Positions 13,316-19,632 of a stretch of 19,632 bases of DNA are shown piece by piece. The notes beneath the pieces were generated by a model. It did not search any database, was not told the origin of the DNA, and saw nothing but the letters and a program-made list of their open reading frames with translations. Each line of letters begins with the position of its first letter. Position 1 is the stretch's first letter. The stretch comes from an uncultured Oscillospiraceae bacterium (GTDB taxonomy: Bacteria; Bacillota; Clostridia; Oscillospirales; Ruminococcaceae). The translations under genes were made by a program, and so were the position numbers. The stretch is taken from assembly GCA_910577365.1 (NCBI GenBank), contig CAJTMU010000013.1, positions 1-19,632 of the forward strand, read 5' to 3'.

Positions 13316-13978
13316 ATGAACAATGATTTTTTTGATTGGCTTAAGGTACTGTACGCGGCAGACAGCTTAGAGGGAGTCACGGATGAGGAAATCGGTTATA
13401 TGAGAGAGCTTTTCGGGGCGCTGCCACGGGTCGTTGAGGACTTCTACCGTAAAGCTGCTCGCAGTGACGTGCTTCACCATGGACAGGATCATTGGCTGCT
13501 GCCGGAGGATTTCAAAAAAAGCGAATGGCTTCGCAAGTCGGACTGTCTTATACTGCTGAATGAAAATCAGGGCGTGTTCCGCGCAGGAATACGGCGGGAA
13601 GACCTTGCAAAGAACGACCCGCCCGTATATATCACCGATGACGACAAGAAGTGGAAGCTCTGTGCCGACAGCACAACCGAGTTTTTGTACGCGATGATGG
13701 CTTATGAGGCGGTTTTTTCATATGAATATTTCCCCGAAGAATTTTACTGCATAACCGAAAAGGAACTTGCGGAGCTGGACAGAAAACTGACAAGGCTGCC
13801 ATATGAGGTGCACGGTTGGTTTGGCGAAAGGCTCTTGCTGTTCAGCAATGCGGAAGATAATATGGTTCAGGTTATGGATTTGGGCGGCGGAGATTTGCAA
13901 ATGCTCTTCGGCGCGGCTACCGAGGAATCCTATCTTGAAATAATGGGTGTTGTTGAAGGAATAGGAGAACCCCTTTAA
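13316..13978 (+). CDS. SUKH/KNR4 (SMI1)-like protein
   Basis: A 220-residue soluble protein. The pattern fits SUKH-superfamily proteins: an N-terminal GVTDEEIGYMRELFGALPRVVEDFYRKA (the 'LP...FY' entry motif), LLPEDFKKSEWLRKSDCLILLNENQGVFRAGIRREDL, then DPPVYI and STTEFLYAMMAYEAVF. SUKH proteins are often immunity proteins against contact-dependent or polymorphic toxins, though many stand alone as here. No toxin gene is visible nearby. AAAGGAG lies 5 nt before the ATG. It is the last gene of the GNAT operon. The family call is from pattern only and should be treated as likely rather than certain. Confidence 0.6.
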   Translation: MNNDFFDWLKVLYAADSLEGVTDEEIGYMRELFGALPRVVEDFYRKAARSDVLHHGQDHWLLPEDFKKSEWLRKSDCLILLNENQGVFRAGIRREDLAKNDPPVYITDDDKKWKLCADSTTEFLYAMMAYEAVFSYEYFPEEFYCITEKELAELDRKLTRLPYEVHGWFGERLLLFSNAEDNMVQVMDLGGGDLQMLFGAATEESYLEIMGVVEGIGEPL

Positions 13979-14030
13979 CGGTAAGAGGCTGTAAATAATT
14001 GAGAAGATAAGAGACTGAGAGAAAAGATAA

Positions 14031-14136
14031 GCGTACCGCCCAAGCATGATTTTTCCGCAAGCCGCCGCGCGGTCAACACGAAGCGGAGAAATGACCGCGC
14101 AGCGAAATAGCTACAACAGTGCAAAGCGTTGTTGTA
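14031..14136 (+). ncRNA. Candidate structured RNA element, copy B (upstream of the RpiR gene)
   Basis: A conserved block at 14031-14064 (ending CCGCAAGCCG) matches copy A at about 28 of 34 positions. Next is a 9-bp stem GCGCGGTCA/TGACCGCGC (14067-14075 with 14092-14100) whose loop holds CGAAGCGG. A linker AGCGAAATAGCT follows, then a stem ACAACAGTGC/GCGTTGTTGT around an AAA loop (14113-14135) that includes two GU pairs. GU pairs favour a role as RNA rather than DNA. It ends 36 nt before the RpiR start codon, nearly the same distance as copy A. Confidence 0.5.
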
Positions 14137-14172
14137 TCATTACGAAAAACTCTTTTAAATAAGGAGATTAAA

Positions 14173-15030
14173 ATGAAAGACGATTTATTGCAACGAATAG
14201 AGAAGCTGATACCTCAGTTTTCAAAAAGTCAGAAGCTAATTGCGGGCTATATTCTGGAGCATTACGAAAAGGCGGCGTATATGACGGCGCTCAAACTCGG
14301 CAATGCGGTGAACGTCAGTGAATCAACTGTGGTTAGATTCGCGATAGAACTTGGATATGAGGGTTATCCGCAGCTTCAGCGCTCTCTGCAAAGCCATATA
14401 AAAAACAGGCTGACATCGCTTCAGCGCATGGACGTGGCAAGGAACAGAATAGGCGATATGGACCCCGTAGAGGTTGTGCTGACACAAGATATAGACAAAA
14501 TAAGGCGCACTATCGGAGATGTGAACAGAGAGGATTTCTCCGCGGCGGTGAACGAGATAATATCAGCAAGACGGATATATATACAAGGCGCGATGTCATC
14601 AAGTATACTTGCGCGGTTCATGCATTATTATTTAAGGCTTATTTTGGATAAGGTGACACTTATAGGCTCGGTTGGGACGAGCGAAATATATCAACAGATG
14701 CTTCATATAGGCGAGGGTGATCTATTGTTAGCGATGTCCTTCCCGCGTTATGCCTCAGGAACCATTCAAGCGTGCAGATTTGCAAGGGACAGCGGTGCGA
14801 AAATCATTGCTATTACAGACAGCGAAAACTCACCCCTTACGCCGCTGGCGGATATATCTCTGTATGCTTATTCGGATATGGTGTCGTTTGTGGATAGTCT
14901 TGTCGCGCCCATGAGCCTAATAAACGCACTGATAGTTGCGGTTTCAGACAGAAACACCGAAAGCGCGGAGCGCAATTTCGAGAAGCTGGAAAGGCTATGG
15001 GAAAATAACGGTGTTTATAAAAAGGACGTA
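14173..15030 (+). CDS. RpiR/MurR-family transcriptional regulator
   Basis: A 286-residue protein. The N-terminal helix-turn-helix (about residues 1-77) shows the family pattern, FSKSQKLIAGYILEHYEKAAYMTALKLGNAVNVSESTVVRFAIELGYEGYPQLQ. A SIS sugar-phosphate-binding domain follows (about 115-250), with RRIYIQGAMSSSILARFMHYYL and DLLLAMSFPRYASGTIQACRFARDSGAKIIAITDS. Such regulators respond to phosphosugars and usually control sugar or amino-sugar use. The target is not obvious here: the next gene encodes a flavoprotein. ATG 14173 has AAGGAG 6 nt upstream. An earlier in-frame start at 14119 would lie within the candidate RNA element. The stop codon ends near 15033. Confidence 0.92.
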
Positions 15031-15145
15031 TGAGGGCAATTTCAAATATTGCGTATAGCTAATAGAAACAAAGCGCCGTTGTTTAGACTGCGTTTAATAT
15101 TGTTTGTGGCTGTGTGGTATATATGTGTTTAAATTGGGTGAAAGC

Positions 15146-16396
15146 ATGACAGATATAATTGTCATAGGCGGCGGAGCTGCCGGTATGATGGCAGCGATAT
15201 CCGCGGCAGAAAGCGGTGCGGAAGTCGCTATAATAGATGGAAACGAGCGTCTTGGGCGAAAGCTGGGTATAACGGGCAAAGGAAGATGCAATTTAACAAA
15301 CGATTCGGAAATTGACGAATTTATGAGGAACATACCTCGTAACCCCGGCTTTATGTACAGCTCATATTCGGCTTTTAATGCCCAAGATACTATGAGATTT
15401 TTTGAGGGGCTTGGAGTGCCGCTTAAAACTGAACGCGGCAGGCGCGTATTTCCCGCTTCGGATAGGGCGGGAGATGTTGTTAGAGCGCTTACCGGACGCA
15501 TACAAGAGCTTGGGGTAAAGGTTGTACGCGACAGAGCGACAAGTCTTATTACAGAAAATGGGCGCTGCAAGGGCGTTGTGTGCCGAAAGAGGCAGTATAA
15601 AGCCCAAGCGGTCATTCTCGCAACAGGGGGAATGTCATATCCGCTGACAGGCTCTGACGGAGCGGGATATGAACTTGCAAGGCAGGCGGGACACAATATA
15701 GTCGCTCCCGTTCCCTCGCTTTCCGCTTTGATAACGGAACAGAAATGGGTTGGCAGCGCTGAGGGGCTGAATCTTAAAAATATCTCAATGCAGCTGCTTG
15801 ATAAGCAAAGCGGCAAGAAAATATATGAGGACTTTGGGGAATTGACATTCACATCGGACGGCATATCTGGTCCTACCGTTTTAAGCGCGTCAGCGCATAT
15901 CCCCAAGCAAGAGCGCGGGAGATATGAAATAAAAATTGATCTTAAACCCGCGCTTTCCGAAAAGCAGCTTGACACACGCATACTTCGTGATTTTTCGGAG
16001 CGCAGGGGCGATCGCTTTGACAATAGCCTCCGCGGACTGCTGCCCGCTCAGCTTGTGGGAACGGTTGTGGCGCTTTCGGAAATATTGCCTGAAAAAAAGG
16101 TTGACGAGATTACCAAAGATGAGCGCAAGCGTCTTGTTCGGCTGCTTAAGGGTATCACGCTGGGAATTGAAGGATATCGCCCTATTGAAGAAGCAATTGT
16201 AACCCGCGGCGGCGTTTCAGTAAAAGAAATATTCCCTAAAACACTTGAGAGCAAGCTGTGTGAGGGTCTGTATTTTGCGGGAGAAATAATCGACGTTGAT
16301 GGATATACGGGCGGATTTAATCTCCAAATAGCCTTTTCTACGGGAAGGGCAGCTGGTCTGGCAGCTGCGAATGAGAAAAATAATACACGGCAATAG
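15146..16396 (+). CDS. NAD(P)/FAD-dependent oxidoreductase, BaiN/HI0933 family
   Basis: A 416-residue flavoprotein. The FAD-binding Rossmann motif IIVIGGGAAGMMAAISAAESG is at the N-terminus, followed by the family marker GRKLGITGKGRCNLTN. A second nucleotide-contact segment is AVILATGGMSYPLTGSDGAGYELARQAGH. The C-terminal GLYFAGEIIDVDGYTGGFNLQIAFSTGRAAG closes the FAD site. Family members include BaiN, linked to bile acid 7-dehydroxylation, but most are widespread and of unknown substrate. No other bile-acid gene is in the window, so a bile role should not be assumed. ATG 15146 is preceded by GGGTG; a longer in-frame start at 15104 has no ribosome binding site. It lies 112 nt after RpiR. Confidence 0.9.
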   Translation: MTDIIVIGGGAAGMMAAISAAESGAEVAIIDGNERLGRKLGITGKGRCNLTNDSEIDEFMRNIPRNPGFMYSSYSAFNAQDTMRFFEGLGVPLKTERGRRVFPASDRAGDVVRALTGRIQELGVKVVRDRATSLITENGRCKGVVCRKRQYKAQAVILATGGMSYPLTGSDGAGYELARQAGHNIVAPVPSLSALITEQKWVGSAEGLNLKNISMQLLDKQSGKKIYEDFGELTFTSDGISGPTVLSASAHIPKQERGRYEIKIDLKPALSEKQLDTRILRDFSERRGDRFDNSLRGLLPAQLVGTVVALSEILPEKKVDEITKDERKRLVRLLKGITLGIEGYRPIEEAIVTRGGVSVKEIFPKTLESKLCEGLYFAGEIIDVDGYTGGFNLQIAFSTGRAAGLAAANEKNNTRQ

Positions 16397-16414
16397 TATA
16401 TCAATTGCCGTGTA
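16384..16414 (+). terminator. Hairpin spanning the flavoprotein stop codon
   Basis: TACACGGCAAT (16384-16394) and ATTGCCGTGTA (16404-16414) form a perfect 11-bp stem with a 9-nt loop. The stop codon overlaps the stem-loop junction. The following sequence is AT-rich but has no long U tract, so it may be a weak terminator or an mRNA 3'-end stabiliser. Confidence 0.5.
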
Positions 16415-16419
16415 ATACA

Positions 16420-16600
16420 TTATATAAGGTGTTGACCTAAGAATTTTTTATTTAAAATTTTTTGACCCGCCTTAGTCAGAAACACTTCACGCAATTTCGT
16501 GCAAAATGCAGCATACCTTTTTAAGTCTTTACTTCATTCTTGCGTAAAACCTTGCTCCGTAATGCTGAATTAAACTCTTTCAAAAATTTTCTGCATCAAC
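16420..16600. repeat. Possible decayed relative of the multi-hairpin repeat
   Basis: The stretch begins TATATAAGGTGTTGACC, like the repeat start TATATAAAGGTTGACC, followed by a similar A/T run and later TTGCGTAAAACC, a piece also found in copies 1 and 2. The rest differs, and the stems are not preserved. It may be a decayed copy or a coincidence of AT-rich sequence. Confidence 0.3.
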
Positions 16601-16632
16601 ACCGTATAGCGATAACTTTTTTACAAACTGAA

Positions 16633-16663
16633 TCAAGACCACCAGCTATACTGGTGGTCTTGA
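16633..16663. terminator. Bidirectional terminator hairpin between convergent flavoprotein and cellobiose phosphorylase genes
   Basis: TCAAGACCACCAG (16633-16645) and CTGGTGGTCTTGA (16651-16663) form a perfect 13-bp stem with a 5-nt loop. It lies 33 nt past the stop of the minus-strand gene. U tracts are weak on both sides, but the stem is strong and sits where both convergent transcripts must end. Confidence 0.65.
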
Positions 16664-16695
16664 CTATAATAAACTTATTTTCTATTATCTATAAA

Positions 16696-19077
16696 TTACA
16701 TCTCAATTACGATATCGTTCTCAGCTTTAAGAACGCTGTCAAGAATGAGCTTGCCCTCAATTTTCTCGCCGTTTACGGTAACACCCTTTACGCCATGCTC
16801 GCTGCCATTGGGATTCTTGACGGTAACGTGCAGACGCTTGCCACGGAATGTCTTGTCCATGGTGAATTCCTTCCACTCGGAGGGGATAGACGGATCGATT
16901 ACTATACCCTTGGTTTCGGGATTAAGACCGAGAATTCCCTCGGTAGTTCCCACCATAACCGTCGAAGCGGTACCTGTCAGCCAATGAACATGCGCCCTGC
17001 CTGCAAATGGGCTGTCCTTGCCCTCGACAAACTGACCGTATACATACGGCTCAAGCACTCTGTGCTCTGCGTTGTCGTTGTAGGTTGCGGGAGCCGCCTC
17101 CGTCCAGTACTTGTAGGCGCGGTTTCCGTGACCCAGTTTGCTCTCCGCAAGTATCAGCCAGCCCTGCGGCTGCGAGAATATACCCGCATTCTCCTTGGTG
17201 CATCTGTTGAAGCACTGCATAAGAGCACCGTCAAAGCCGTGCTCAACGTAGGGCGGATACATTACCATAGCGCCGTAAGGTGTGTTAAGTTCACGCTCAA
17301 CGCTGTCCATAGCCTTTTCGCCCTGCTCCTTGGTAGCAAAGCCAGAAATTACAGACCATGATTGCGGATTGAGCCACATGGAAGCCTCGGGGTCGGTGCG
17401 CTGACCTATGACAGTTCCGTCTTCCTTGTAGCCGCGTATCCATCTGTCCTCGTTCCAGCAGGCAGCCAGGATTTCGTCCAGCTTGGTCTTTATTTCGTCA
17501 AGGTACTTGATATACTCGGCGTCGTTTTTCTCCTCAGCGTAGGTGCGCAGTATCTTCACCGCGTATACAAGCTGGAATGCCACGAATGTGGATTCGCCTT
17601 TCTTGCCCAGACGCAGGCAGTCGTTCCAGTCCGCGTGCAATCCCGCAGGCATACCGTGATTTCCGAGGTTGTTCATGGAGAAAGAGATGGCTCTCTTGAG
17701 GTGGTCGTAGACAGTACCCTTTTCTCCGTCATTAGCGTAGAATATCTCCTCGTCAAGGAACGCGCTGTCTCCGCTTTCGGAGATATACTTGTAAACCGTC
17801 GGGAACAGCCACAGTGCGTCGTCCGCGCGGTAGCTGGGGTGACCCGTTTCCTTTACATATTCGGGGTCGTCAGGAGTATTCTCATGACCCGCATTGTGGG
17901 TATATTTTACAAGAGGCAGACCGGCGCCGTTTGTTACCTGAGCGGAAAGCATAAACTCGATCTGCTTCTTCGCCATCTCGGGGGCGAGGTGGATTATGCC
18001 CTGAATATCCTGCACGGTGTCACGGTATCCGAAACCGTTTCTCAGTCCGCAGTACTGGAACGAAGCGGCTCTTGACCAGATAAAGGTGATAAAGCAGTTA
18101 TAAGCGTTCCATGTGTTCACCATATTGTTGAAGTTTGCGTCGGGAGTGTTTACCTGAAGATTGTTCAGCTTGCTGTGCCAGTATTCCTTAAGCTCCGCAA
18201 GCTCTTTCTCGACCACGCCTGCCTCGTTGTACTTTGCAATTATCTCCTTAGCGATATTTTCAGGTCTCTGACCGAGAAGATATGTCAGCTCCTTTGTTTC
18301 GCCGGGCTGAAGAACGATATCGCTCTGTAGCGCTCCGCAGGAGTTGGTGTTGTAGTTAAGATCGCCCTTAAGCCCATCTTCGATTCCCTTGGGGTTTGCG
18401 TAGCTTCTGTAAGAGCCGACAAACGCGTCACGGTCGCCGCAGTAGGCGGAAACCTCTGCTCTCGCAAGACCGAGGAAGCGCTCATTGTTGGGGTTCTTGA
18501 ACACCTCGTTCTGCTTCTGCTGGATAAAATTGCCCTTAAAATAAGTTCTTGTAATGAACAGGGTATACTGAAGGTTCACCTGATCCTGCTCATAGTTGTT
18601 GTCGTTTACAAATTCGCAGTATCCCGTAACCGAAAGCTTGCGGGGCTTGGAGTCGGTGTTCGTCACCTTTGCAGCCCATACCTCATAGGTAGCGTCTTTG
18701 GGAACGTAATAGGTCACCTCGGACTTGATGCCCTTATACTCCGAAGTAATAACGGTATAAGCCGTACCATGGCGGCATTCACTCTTATAGCTGTCCAGCG
18801 GCTTGCATACGGGTGCCCACGATGCCGACCAATACTCTCCGCTTTCGCTGTCCTTAAGGTAAACGTATCGTCCGGGCTGATCATTCGCTACGCTGTTGAA
18901 GCGATAGCGGATAACGCGTCCGTTTGCTCCCGACTTTACAAAGCTATATCCTCCCGCGTTGTTGGAAATGATAGCGCCGTATTCGGGCGAACCGAGATAG
19001 TTAGCCCATGCCGACGGCGTATCGGGACGGGTGATAACATACTCCTTTTTCTGTTCGTCAAAATGTCCGTAATTCAT
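16696..19077 (-). CDS. Cellobiose phosphorylase (glycoside hydrolase family 94)
   Basis: A 793-residue cytoplasmic enzyme. Family 94 splits cellobiose with phosphate into glucose 1-phosphate and glucose, saving one ATP per disaccharide. The N-terminal beta-sandwich has the family start MNYGHFDEQKKEYVITRPDTPSAWANYLGS and GGYSF. The (alpha/alpha)6 barrel has GLRNGFGYRDTVQDIQGI (344-361) and HADWNDCLRLGKKGES (481-496), where D486 is the probable general acid by comparison with characterised cellobiose phosphorylases. MYPPY and HVHWLTGTAST follow. The WNDC form, and a length near 800, favour cellobiose over chitobiose or cellodextrin phosphorylases; a cellobionate or related specificity remains possible. 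ATG 19077 has AGGAGG upstream. An earlier in-frame start at 19158 lacks one. Confidence 0.92.
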   Translation of the reverse strand: MNYGHFDEQKKEYVITRPDTPSAWANYLGSPEYGAIISNNAGGYSFVKSGANGRVIRYRFNSVANDQPGRYVYLKDSESGEYWSASWAPVCKPLDSYKSECRHGTAYTVITSEYKGIKSEVTYYVPKDATYEVWAAKVTNTDSKPRKLSVTGYCEFVNDNNYEQDQVNLQYTLFITRTYFKGNFIQQKQNEVFKNPNNERFLGLARAEVSAYCGDRDAFVGSYRSYANPKGIEDGLKGDLNYNTNSCGALQSDIVLQPGETKELTYLLGQRPENIAKEIIAKYNEAGVVEKELAELKEYWHSKLNNLQVNTPDANFNNMVNTWNAYNCFITFIWSRAASFQYCGLRNGFGYRDTVQDIQGIIHLAPEMAKKQIEFMLSAQVTNGAGLPLVKYTHNAGHENTPDDPEYVKETGHPSYRADDALWLFPTVYKYISESGDSAFLDEEIFYANDGEKGTVYDHLKRAISFSMNNLGNHGMPAGLHADWNDCLRLGKKGESTFVAFQLVYAVKILRTYAEEKNDAEYIKYLDEIKTKLDEILAACWNEDRWIRGYKEDGTVIGQRTDPEASMWLNPQSWSVISGFATKEQGEKAMDSVERELNTPYGAMVMYPPYVEHGFDGALMQCFNRCTKENAGIFSQPQGWLILAESKLGHGNRAYKYWTEAAPATYNDNAEHRVLEPYVYGQFVEGKDSPFAGRAHVHWLTGTASTVMVGTTEGILGLNPETKGIVIDPSIPSEWKEFTMDKTFRGKRLHVTVKNPNGSEHGVKGVTVNGEKIEGKLILDSVLKAENDIVIEM

Positions 19078-19196
19078 GCTCTTGATCCTCCTGTTAGATA
19101 GTAAGAATTTCCCGAAGCGGAATGCGTTCTCGTTTCCCATATGCCGCAATTCGCGCAAAAAGGTTTTTGCTTCCCGCCTCTTATTTTCTTATCCCT

Positions 19197-19225
19197 ATTA
19201 TACCATTTAAACGTTTACATTACAA
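19197..19225 (-). promoter_or_regulatory. Sigma-A promoter of the cellobiose phosphorylase gene
   Basis: On the minus strand, TTGTAA (19220-19225), a 17-bp spacer and consensus TATAAT (19197-19202). The leader is about 115 nt. Confidence 0.85.
19206..19219 (-). promoter_or_regulatory. LacI/CcpA-type operator inside the promoter spacer
   Basis: On the minus strand TGTAAACGTTTAAA fills the spacer between the -35 and -10 boxes. It matches the catabolite-responsive element consensus TGWAANCGNTNWCA at 13 of 14 positions, and is a near-perfect palindrome centred on CG, as bound by LacI-family repressors. Binding here would block RNA polymerase. Whether the ligand is global (CcpA) or specific (a cellobiose-type LacI regulator) cannot be told from sequence. 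Confidence 0.75.
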
Positions 19226-19588
19226 GGGCGGTTTTTTACATAAATTTTTCCTCGCTATTTTGTGCATTATCTACAAAACGATAAAACATGGCAAGAATGC
19301 TTATGCGGACTTATCCGAGCGCATGGTGCGGTAAATCATTTGCGCTCCAAGCGTTTTAAAACCTGTTAACACCATATGTCGAAAATATAAAATAAGGGCA
19401 CCTCCAAAACCTTATTCGAGCTAAAATTGTTGAGGCATGCCGCCTGCACCATCAGACATTATCGCAAAGAATAAAGCCTTGTTTTGTCAGTTTTCGCTGA
19501 AACCGGCGCACCTTGCCAATTATGGCTTTTTAAAAAGGTTTTAAAGATGCTCATAATACAAAAATAGTTTTGGGTGGACAATTTTATA
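19226..19588. other. Right-end intergenic region
   Basis: No ORF longer than about 25 codons with a ribosome binding site is visible. The one clear structure is the hairpin at 19391-19416. The rest, about 19420-19588, has no recognisable feature. Confidence 0.45.
19391..19416 (-). terminator. Terminator-like hairpin for a minus-strand transcript
   Basis: AATAAGG and CCTTATT (19391-19397 with 19410-19416) form a 7-bp stem. On the minus strand it is followed by TTATATTTT. Its loop contains GGAGGTG, a ribosome-binding-site-like sequence. If real, it would end a transcript entering from beyond the right edge. Confidence 0.4.
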
Positions 19589-19632
19589 TACAGACTGGAG
19601 CGTTAATGTTAAATACTGCCCCAGTCTGTATA
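19587..19632. repeat. Inverted repeat of repeat-terminus sequence; start of a third repeat copy at the window edge
   Basis: TATACAGACTGG (19589-19600) and CCAGTCTGTATA (19621-19632) are a perfect 12-bp inverted repeat. The right arm, preceded by ACTGCC, matches the left end of repeat copies 1 and 2 (TGC..CAG.CTGTATA) and is cut by the window end. The left arm matches the same terminus in reverse, with GGTGGACAATTTTATATACAG resembling the reverse complement of the repeat start. Confidence 0.6.

Noticed and set aside
15094..16023. A 309-codon minus-strand open frame over the flavoprotein gene
   Set aside because: Its translation is Ser/Pro/Leu-rich with no recognisable domain, and it is antisense to a protein with clear FAD motifs.
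15146..16396. Bile-acid 7-dehydroxylation role for the BaiN-like flavoprotein
   Set aside because: The family is widespread in organisms without that pathway, and no other bai gene is in the window.
16540..18075. Long plus-strand open frames (237-273 codons) over the cellobiose phosphorylase gene
   Set aside because: They are antisense shadows. They lack ribosome binding sites and family patterns, while the opposite strand encodes an intact GH94 enzyme.
19286..19357. Short ORFs on both strands in the right intergenic region (for example 23 codons from the ATG near 19288)
   Set aside because: Too short, without good ribosome binding sites or recognisable content.
1..19632. CRISPR arrays, tRNA and rRNA genes
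   Set aside because: No regularly spaced direct repeats, no cloverleaf-like tRNA sequence with conserved TTCGA arms, and no rRNA-like stretch were seen on either strand.

Overview
The window looks like chromosomal DNA of a plant-fibre-degrading member of the Bacillota, most likely class Clostridia near Ruminococcus/Oscillospirales. This rests on moderate GC, strong AGGAGG-type ribosome binding sites, sigma-A promoters with 17-bp spacers, a GH94 cellobiose phosphorylase, a CUT1-type sugar-binding lipoprotein and a LytTR/GHKL two-component system. No tRNA, rRNA, CRISPR array, transposase or phage gene was found.

Layout. Minus strand, 1-6326: the first codons of a probable sugar ABC permease, its substrate-binding lipoprotein, a MATE exporter, then a compact block (DUF1905 protein, HxlR regulator, LytTR response regulator, unknown 151-residue protein, GHKL histidine kinase). 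The last three genes overlap by a few bases. Plus strand, 6695-7579: a radical SAM protein with a long structured leader. Minus strand, 7838-11629: pnp, rpsO and a VanZ-family membrane protein. Plus strand, 12238-16396: a DUF3788 protein, a GNAT acetyltransferase, a SUKH/KNR4-like protein, an RpiR-family regulator and a BaiN/HI0933-type flavoprotein. Minus strand, 16696-19077: cellobiose phosphorylase, whose promoter spacer holds a LacI/CcpA-type operator. The right 0.5 kb is intergenic.

Working together. The ABC uptake genes and the cellobiose phosphorylase fit import of oligosaccharides and their energy-saving phosphorolysis inside the cell, although the substrate of the transporter cannot be read from sequence. 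rpsO-pnp is the classic housekeeping pair and has a terminator-like hairpin between the genes. The response regulator, unknown protein and kinase are translationally coupled, so the unknown protein probably belongs to that signalling unit.

Most unusual content. (1) Two copies of a roughly 105-nt RNA-like element lie 36-39 nt upstream of the start codons of two unrelated genes (radical SAM and RpiR). Their single-stranded blocks are conserved while their stems differ in sequence but keep pairing. (2) A 254-308 bp multi-hairpin repeat flanks the VanZ gene in direct orientation, with two compensatory base-pair changes between copies. The start of a third copy appears to run off the right end of the window. 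Neither matches a family I can name.
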